A DNA stretch of 64,000 nt, taken from positions 24,427-88,426 of the forward strand of contig CAZXGJ010000005.1 in NCBI GenBank assembly GCA_964639955.1, written 5' to 3'. This DNA is from IGN2 sp964639955. GTDB taxonomy: Bacteria > Bacteroidota > Ignavibacteria > Ignavibacteriales > Ignavibacteriaceae. Position 1 is the first letter of the stretch. Each line of letters starts with the position of its first letter. The position numbers and the translations under genes are program-made. Under the pieces are notes generated by a model that saw only the letters and a program-made list of their open reading frames with translations, was not told where the DNA came from and made no database searches. This document shows positions 59,480 to 64,000 of the stretch, piece after piece.

Positions 59480-60127
59480 TTGAAAGTTCTTAAGCATCTT
59501 TTTGATAACAACCGCGAATGGGCTGCCGGCAAGGTTCAAAAAGATCCTGATTTTTTTAAGAGATTATTAAAGCAGCAAAAGCCTGAGTACCTGTGGATAG
59601 GCTGCTCGGATAGCCGCGTGCCTGCAAATGAAATTATCGGGCTGCCCCCGGGCGAAGTTTTTGTCCACAGAAATATTGCCAATCAGGTGGTGGAAAATGA
59701 TTTAAACTGTCAGTCAGTAATACAGTTTGCCGTTGATGTGTTAAAGGTTAAACATATTATTGTTTGCGGCCATTACGGATGCGGCGGTATAAAAGCTGCC
59801 ATGAACGATATTAAAATTGGGTTGGCAGATGAGTGGATCGAATATATCAAAAGTGTAAAGAAAAAATTCAGCGATGTGCTTTCTGATATAAAAAGCGAAT
59901 CGAAACGCTTTGATGCGTTCTGACGGCTGAACGTTGTTGAACAGGTCTTAAATGTCTGCAATACAAATACAATCACCCAGGCCTGGCAGAACGGAAGCAC
60001 CATTTCTGTTCACGGATGGATTTATGATATCAGGGACGGTCTTCTTCAGGACCTTGATGTTTGTGTTACAAATCCAACCGAAATAAAAAGTATAAATGAA
60101 AACAAACTCGCCCGACTGATTGAATGA
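59480..60127 (+). pseudogene. can: Beta-class carbonic anhydrase interrupted by one in-frame TGA
   Basis: Beta-class carbonic anhydrase, which converts carbon dioxide and bicarbonate. The zinc ligands are in the same positions as in E. coli Can: Cys42 and Asp44 (CSDSRVPANE), His98 and Cys101 (CGHYGCGG). The frame starts at TTG 59480 and reads to TGA at 59921-59923 (codon 148). Beyond it, the same frame continues without shift: RLNVVEQVLNVCNTNTITQAWQNG, then VHGWIYDIRDGLLQDLDV, and ends at TGA 60125-60127, overlapping the next start codon (ATGA). The total of 215 codons equals the usual length. From memory the TGA falls where E. coli Can has Cys147. A nonsense mutation, a sequencing error, or recoding are all possible. 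Confidence 0.88.
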
Positions 60128-60585
60128 ACGCTGCCGCAATGTTCCGGAACTTTTTAAAAGCTCTTGATAAACTAAACGATGAACAAACTCCGCTCTGGGG
60201 TAAAATGACACCTCAGCACATGGTTGAACATCTCATTCTTGCCGTTCAAATGAGTAACGGGAAATTGAAAGTTGAATGTTTCAACCCTCCCGAAAAAATT
60301 CCTGCATTAAAAAGATTCCTGATGAGCATCAGACCGCTGCCAAAACTTTTTATTAATCCTTTCATAGGTCCAGACCTGCTACCTTTGAAATATTCGGATC
60401 TTTCTGAAGCGGTTGAAAAATTGAAAGTGGAAGTTCGGGATTACCAGGAATATTTTAAATTGTTTCCTGATACAAAACCGATGAATGCTACGTTTGGCGA
60501 ATTGAATAAAGAAGAATGGGATATATTCCATAAAAAACATTTTACACACCACCTGTCGCAGTTTGGATTAATAAATCCCACCTAA
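60124..60585 (+). CDS. DUF1569/DinB-like protein
   Basis: 153 residues similar to the DUF1569 family, a DinB-like four-helix fold: AAMFRNFLKALDKLNDEQTPLWGKMTPQHMVEHLILAVQMSNGK, and the C-terminal ELNKEEWDIFHKKHFTHHLSQFGLI with His pairs that could bind metal. The start overlaps the end of the full-length carbonic anhydrase frame by four bases (ATGA), so it was made to be translated together with it. Enzymatic role unknown. Confidence 0.8.
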   Translation: MNAAAMFRNFLKALDKLNDEQTPLWGKMTPQHMVEHLILAVQMSNGKLKVECFNPPEKIPALKRFLMSIRPLPKLFINPFIGPDLLPLKYSDLSEAVEKLKVEVRDYQEYFKLFPDTKPMNATFGELNKEEWDIFHKKHFTHHLSQFGLINPT

Positions 60586-60738
60586 TAATCCCTTAGATAG
60601 TAATACTCTGAATCACTTCGCTAAACTTTAACATCAATATGAACCTTTCATTTATATTTGAATCATTCCAGTAAATTGTTATTCAAACTGTCAATTAATT
60701 ACTTTAGAATTGCATCGAATAAAAAAATCTGTAATTAA

Positions 60739-61845
60739 ATGAGCAGCTACAACAAGAAAGAACCGCGCATAACCAGAACAATCCGGGAAGATTGGAAGAA
60801 AGTAAAATTCAGGGACGAGATTGGTTCCGGGTATAAAGATTTAAAGGAATACTATTTAACCGAGGAAAGGAAGAAGAAACTTGCTGAGATGGGAGGCTGC
60901 AGAAAATTCTTTCTCCTTCCGTGGTGGCTGCTGAAAGCACTTTACTTTAAATTAACTCCGTTCAGAAGGATACTCCTCGTTATTGCAATATTTTTTATCC
61001 TTATTTCGGGCGATAATGAAATTAGCTCTGAAAATATAACCATTGATCTTGTGGGGACAGCATTTTTCGGAGGTCTAATTTTTCTATTCATCCTTGCTCT
61101 TGAACTGAAAGATAAGCTGCTCGCAAGAACCGAACTGGAAGAAGGTCGTGCAATTCAGCTTGCACTTATGCCTGAGCAAAAGCCGAATATCCCCGGATGG
61201 GATATATGGCTTTTCACACGTTCAGCAAATGAAGTTGGAGGTGACTTATTAGATTTTATCCAGTTAGATAATAATAAGTTTGCTATTGCCGTTGGCGATG
61301 TTGCAGGCAAAGGATTAAGTGCCGCACTGCTGATGGCAAAACTTCAGGCAACGATAAGAGCGCTGTCACCCGACTATGAATCTCTGCCAAAATTAGGCGA
61401 GAAGTTAAATAAGATTTTCTACCGCGACAGCCTGCCGAGAATTTTTGCTTCATTAATTTACCTGGAAATAAATGGCAGCTCAGGAGAAATAAATTTCCTT
61501 AATGCGGGGCATTTTCCTCCTTTATTGGTTTCCGGCAGCAACATCACACAGCAAAAGAAAGATGCACCTGCACTTGGTCTGATGCCAGCGACAGAATTTC
61601 ACGAACAAACCATTCAATTAAAAAATGAGGATGTACTTTTTATATATTCTGATGGTTTAACCGAAGCTCAAAATGAAGCCAAGGAATTTTTCGGTGAGGA
61701 TAAACTCAGAGAATTGCTTATAAATGTTTCGCATAAAAAATCAGGGCAGATCGGTGATAACATCATTTCAAACGTTGAAGAGTTCGTGGGTAAAGCCCCT
61801 GTTCACGACGATCTTACCCTTGTAATAATCAAAAAGATTTCATAG
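60739..61845 (+). CDS. Membrane-anchored SpoIIE-type protein phosphatase (RsbU-like)
   Basis: 368 residues with a cytoplasmic N-terminus, two helices (about 78-95 and 106-124), a short linker (LLARTELEEGRAIQLALMPEQKPNIPGWDI) and a PP2C/SpoIIE phosphatase domain with ANEVGGDLLDFI, VGDVAGKGLSAALLMA, NAGHFPPLLV, FIYSDGLTEAQN and PVHDDLTLVII; the metal-binding Asp residues are present. It should dephosphorylate a STAS-domain antagonist in a partner-switching circuit; the RsbW-like kinase at 18255 is a possible partner. It lies alone between gaps of 153 and 280 bases. Confidence 0.9.
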   Translation: MSSYNKKEPRITRTIREDWKKVKFRDEIGSGYKDLKEYYLTEERKKKLAEMGGCRKFFLLPWWLLKALYFKLTPFRRILLVIAIFFILISGDNEISSENITIDLVGTAFFGGLIFLFILALELKDKLLARTELEEGRAIQLALMPEQKPNIPGWDIWLFTRSANEVGGDLLDFIQLDNNKFAIAVGDVAGKGLSAALLMAKLQATIRALSPDYESLPKLGEKLNKIFYRDSLPRIFASLIYLEINGSSGEINFLNAGHFPPLLVSGSNITQQKKDAPALGLMPATEFHEQTIQLKNEDVLFIYSDGLTEAQNEAKEFFGEDKLRELLINVSHKKSGQIGDNIISNVEEFVGKAPVHDDLTLVIIKKIS

Positions 61846-61979
61846 TCCAAAAAAATATTTTCAAGATTGATAAACATCTATTACGGAATTATGAATTCGG
61901 AAGTTTTCCCTTCGTTATTTTTTATTCAATATCCGATGTTCACAATTATTTTTGAATTTCTTTATTCTTCAGCAGCAAT

Positions 61980-62060
61980 AAAAAAAAGCCCGACAAGGTG
62001 GCCCCTGTCAGGCTCGCCTCTTGTAACCTAAGTGTTTGGGGGAGAACACTCAGAAGAGGC
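61980..62060 (-). terminator. Terminator preceded by a two-stem RNA structure
   Basis: On the minus strand AGCCTGACA and TGTCGGGCT form a stem (one G-T pair) followed by TTTTTTT: a strong rho-independent terminator, 61980-62014, after the T9SS-type gene. Directly before it (62016-62060) is a second folded element: an outer stem GCCTCTT/AAGAGGC (7 bp), an internal loop, and an inner stem AGTGTT/AACACT (6 bp) with loop of eight bases, given as plus-strand arms. An aptamer-like shape plus terminator is unusual at the 3' end of a gene. Confidence 0.75.
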
Positions 62061-62125
62061 ATAAAAATGTAATAAACAATTTATCAAATTACAATCTACA
62101 CTTGTAAATAATTTATTCTTACTAA

Positions 62126-63889
62126 TTATTTGATTAGTATCATCTTCTTCGCACTCACATACTTCTCTGTCCTGAGTTGATAGATATAAATTCCGCTTGC
62201 AAGCGATGATGCATCGAATTGGATTTCATACCTTCCCGGCTGTTGTATCTCATCTACAAGTATTTTTACTCTTCTACCGAGAATATCATAAACAGTCAGA
62301 TTCACCAAAGTCCCTCCTTTGGAGGGATTTAGGGAGGCTTCTGGAATATCATATTTTATTGTTGTGGTTGGATTGAATGGATTCGGATAGTTCTGATAAA
62401 GTGTGTATTCCTTCGGCAGCAGTTCTTCTTCCGTTTTATCCTTAGCTGCTCCAAAGTGTTTCCTCAAAATCCCATCCAACTTGCTTAGGTAATCTCCGCT
62501 GGTTTTAACTAGGTACTTGCCTAAAGTTCCTTTCCGAAGTGTTGAATCTCCTCCTTCCACAAGCAGTGCTGTGGTTATTGCATCTATCTCTGCATAGACT
62601 GCTTCTTCCGTGCCCGGATTCTGCTGAATGATTTGATCGAATTCACCAATCGCAGGTACGTATTCTTCTTCACTAACCAAACAAAGTGTTGACAGTTGAG
62701 TGAATATTTTCTTTTGCAGTGAATCTTCACTTGTTTGACTTATAGTGGAAAATTCTTCTTTAAGATTATTGAAATATGTTTCTGGCTTTGAAATGAGTTT
62801 CCCTATCTTATATAATCTATTGTATGCATCAAGCTTTAACCGTAATGAATCATTTCCACCAACAATCTGATTGTAAACTGCCTCAGCTCCTTCAAAATCT
62901 GCTGTGATGAATTTCTCCTCAGAAACTGCATACAGCAAATCTGTCTGCGTTAATGTGCCAAGTGTCTTTTCTACAGAATATACCGTATCTATTACTTCTC
63001 CTGATGAGGACATAACGAATAACTCTTCACCTCCCCCTTGATCTGGCTCAGGACAGGGTTCTGTCAGTATTGGATCAAGATACATTATCAAATCTTCTCC
63101 GAATCTTTCCTCCAATGGATATATCGGATGTTCATCCCAGAAATTTCCGCCAGCGTAAACCACAATTTGTTCTCCAAATCCATCTCCGTTCATCAGCAGT
63201 TGTGTGTTATAAAGCGGAGGTGTATCGCCTGCATTCGGTATCCTTTGATCTGTTACCTGGTTGCATCCCCCTTTCATACGAGCATTTGAATTATATAAGA
63301 AAATCTCAGAGCCGTCATCCTCTGCAGTCCGTCCGCCGTTTTCATATATTTCGTTATATCCTGAGATTGCATAATACAAGGGTGGATCCAGATATAACCT
63401 GCCTTCCATATTTGGCAACGAACCGTAACCAACGTAAATACCTCGATTCCAGTTAGCGGTTATTGTGTTCCCTCCAATATCAGGTGAACTATTTCCGAGA
63501 TAAAGTCCGTGGGTGTGACCGCTTATAAAGTTTCCTCTTACTACTCCACCGCAGCTATTAAGAAAGATTCCTTGCATTTCATTTCTTACTGATATTATAG
63601 TATTTGATACAATAAGGGGACTTGTAACAATTGACAAAGAGATGCCCAAAGCAGTGTTCAATATTGAATTCTGCTGTATGATTATCTCTGAACAGTTTGA
63701 AACTATTATTCCATAATCGGAGTTGTTGATTGTGCAGTATTTTATCTGCGGAGGCGGTGTTTCTCCTACACCCATATTTCCGAGGATTGTTACCGAACTG
63801 CTTCCACAATCTGTGAAGTCAACATATTGTGCGTTAAGATAGTTTGCATAAAGTTCTGCTTTTATTCCTGTCTCTGCTTTCATTACCAC
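62126..63889 (-). CDS. Right-handed beta-helix protein with type IX sorting domain, N-terminus absent
   Basis: 587 residues shown from GTG 63889, but the start is artificial. Parallel beta-helix repeats (NSDYGIIVSNCSEIIIQQNSI, GIFLNSCGGVVRGNFISGHTHGLYLGNSSPDIGGNTI, NRGIYVGYG) fill the first 200 residues, then a helical, charged region (about 330-470), and a type IX C-terminal domain: YTLYQNYPNPFNPTTTIKYDIP ... VYDILGRRVKILVDEIQQPGRYEIQFDASSLASGIYIYQLRTEKYVSAKKMILIK. The same frame upstream reads SITPDGNGIVINSGGSLTISNC but is closed by a TGA at 63956-63958 and a TAA at 63986-63988, and no signal peptide is found; the gene is truncated, broken, or continues beyond the window. A repeat is inserted at 62307-62340. 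Confidence 0.8.
   Translation of the reverse strand: MVMKAETGIKAELYANYLNAQYVDFTDCGSSSVTILGNMGVGETPPPQIKYCTINNSDYGIIVSNCSEIIIQQNSILNTALGISLSIVTSPLIVSNTIISVRNEMQGIFLNSCGGVVRGNFISGHTHGLYLGNSSPDIGGNTITANWNRGIYVGYGSLPNMEGRLYLDPPLYYAISGYNEIYENGGRTAEDDGSEIFLYNSNARMKGGCNQVTDQRIPNAGDTPPLYNTQLLMNGDGFGEQIVVYAGGNFWDEHPIYPLEERFGEDLIMYLDPILTEPCPEPDQGGGEELFVMSSSGEVIDTVYSVEKTLGTLTQTDLLYAVSEEKFITADFEGAEAVYNQIVGGNDSLRLKLDAYNRLYKIGKLISKPETYFNNLKEEFSTISQTSEDSLQKKIFTQLSTLCLVSEEEYVPAIGEFDQIIQQNPGTEEAVYAEIDAITTALLVEGGDSTLRKGTLGKYLVKTSGDYLSKLDGILRKHFGAAKDKTEEELLPKEYTLYQNYPNPFNPTTTIKYDIPEASLNPSKGGTLVNLTVYDILGRRVKILVDEIQQPGRYEIQFDASSLASGIYIYQLRTEKYVSAKKMILIK
62307..62340. repeat. Repeat inserted in frame in the T9SS domain
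   Basis: AAAGTCCCTCC-TTT-GGAGGGA followed by TTTAGGGAGGC: a perfect 7-bp stem with 3-base loop plus a second GGGAGG half. It codes ASLNPSKGGTLV between the YDIPE and VNLTVYDIL parts of the sorting domain, where most type IX domains have only a short turn. Its composition (GGGA/TCCC) is unlike the surrounding AT-rich gene. Confidence 0.75.
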
Positions 63890-64000
63890 GCAGTTGCTGA
63901 TGGTAAGTGAACCGCCTGAGTTTATTACTATTCCGTTTCCATCAGGTGTAATGCTTCAGAAGGAAATGGAATTTCCTAAATTTGTTTAATGTAAAAACAG
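63890..64000 (-). other. Upstream part of the beta-helix gene, with two in-frame stops
   Basis: In the frame of the T9SS gene the minus strand reads NLGNSISF, TGA (63956-63958), then SITPDGNGIVINSGGSLTISNCV, all with beta-helix character; a TAA lies at 63986-63988. The window ends here. I cannot say whether the gene is interrupted, frameshifted, or begins just upstream. Confidence 0.5.

Noticed and set aside
59480..60127. Carbonic anhydrase as a proven selenoprotein
   Set aside because: The TGA at a Cys position is suggestive, but I see no good hairpin right after it and no selenocysteine genes in the window, so I report it only as a possibility.
61980..62060. Known riboswitch class
   Set aside because: The two-stem element matches no class that I know, and no gene follows it on the same strand.
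1..64000. CRISPR arrays, rRNA and tRNA genes
   Set aside because: I saw no regularly spaced repeats and no tRNA-like cloverleaf or rRNA sequence; a program search would be more sensitive.

Overview
The window looks like chromosomal DNA from an Ignavibacteria-like bacterium (Bacteroidota/Chlorobiota side of the tree). The grounds are the AT-rich coding style, a type IX secretion sorting domain with the YPNPFNP motif, a DUF4296 lipoprotein, TIGR02757 and DUF1569 proteins, a carboxypeptidase-regulatory-like TonB receptor, and proteins exported through simple Sec signals. Many genes have GGAG-type ribosome binding sites and several start with TTG or GTG. The taxonomic call is inference. I saw no rRNA, tRNA, CRISPR array, insertion sequence or prophage.

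Layout. 1-4915: end of an exported BNR-repeat protein, recQ, a small lipoprotein and a rhomboid protease. 5030-8166: gap-pgk (minus) and ferritin (plus). 8193-14377: a relic of nuoF, a double-rhodanese protein, and a nuoABCDEF operon (minus strand) with a complete HicAB-type toxin-antitoxin pair inserted between nuoE and nuoF. 14470-20433: a GT-C-type membrane transferase, a large envelope protein, an RsbW-like kinase, mdh, rpmA-rplU. 20527-29924: a PhoR/PhoB-like pair, dxs, xseB-xseA, a membrane protein, a TonB receptor and an exported protein. 29980-32565: reverse transsulfuration pair (cystathionine gamma-lyase type and cystathionine beta-synthase). 32770-37767: accessory or defence-like region with a second hicAB (toxin truncated by an amber codon), a relic of the 5' end of the beta-synthase gene, a single-chain restriction-modification enzyme, a PD-(D/E)XK protein and a YdeI-family protein. 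37919-45469: RND efflux tripartite operon and a MATE pump. 45935-49734: ada, fmt, def and an M29-like aminopeptidase. 49753-56671: two tandem envelope paralogues and a peptide-use operon (OPT transporter, PqqD-like protein, PepD dipeptidase, MFS carrier). 56849-64000: small conserved genes, a broken S23/IVP-type gene between inverted repeats, a beta-carbonic anhydrase interrupted by one in-frame TGA, a SpoIIE-type phosphatase, a strong terminator, and a beta-helix protein with a T9SS tail.

The main unexplained structure is a repeated pattern. Near three unrelated genes (nuoF, the beta-synthase gene, the aminopeptidase gene) a second, diverged copy of one gene end lies in the same orientation a short distance away, and extra DNA (a rhodanese gene, a hicAB pair, a palindromic repeat) lies between the copies. 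Palindromic repeats also sit in frame inside coding regions (restriction enzyme, T9SS linker, possibly the lipoprotein leader). Several accessory genes carry a single premature stop in an otherwise intact frame.
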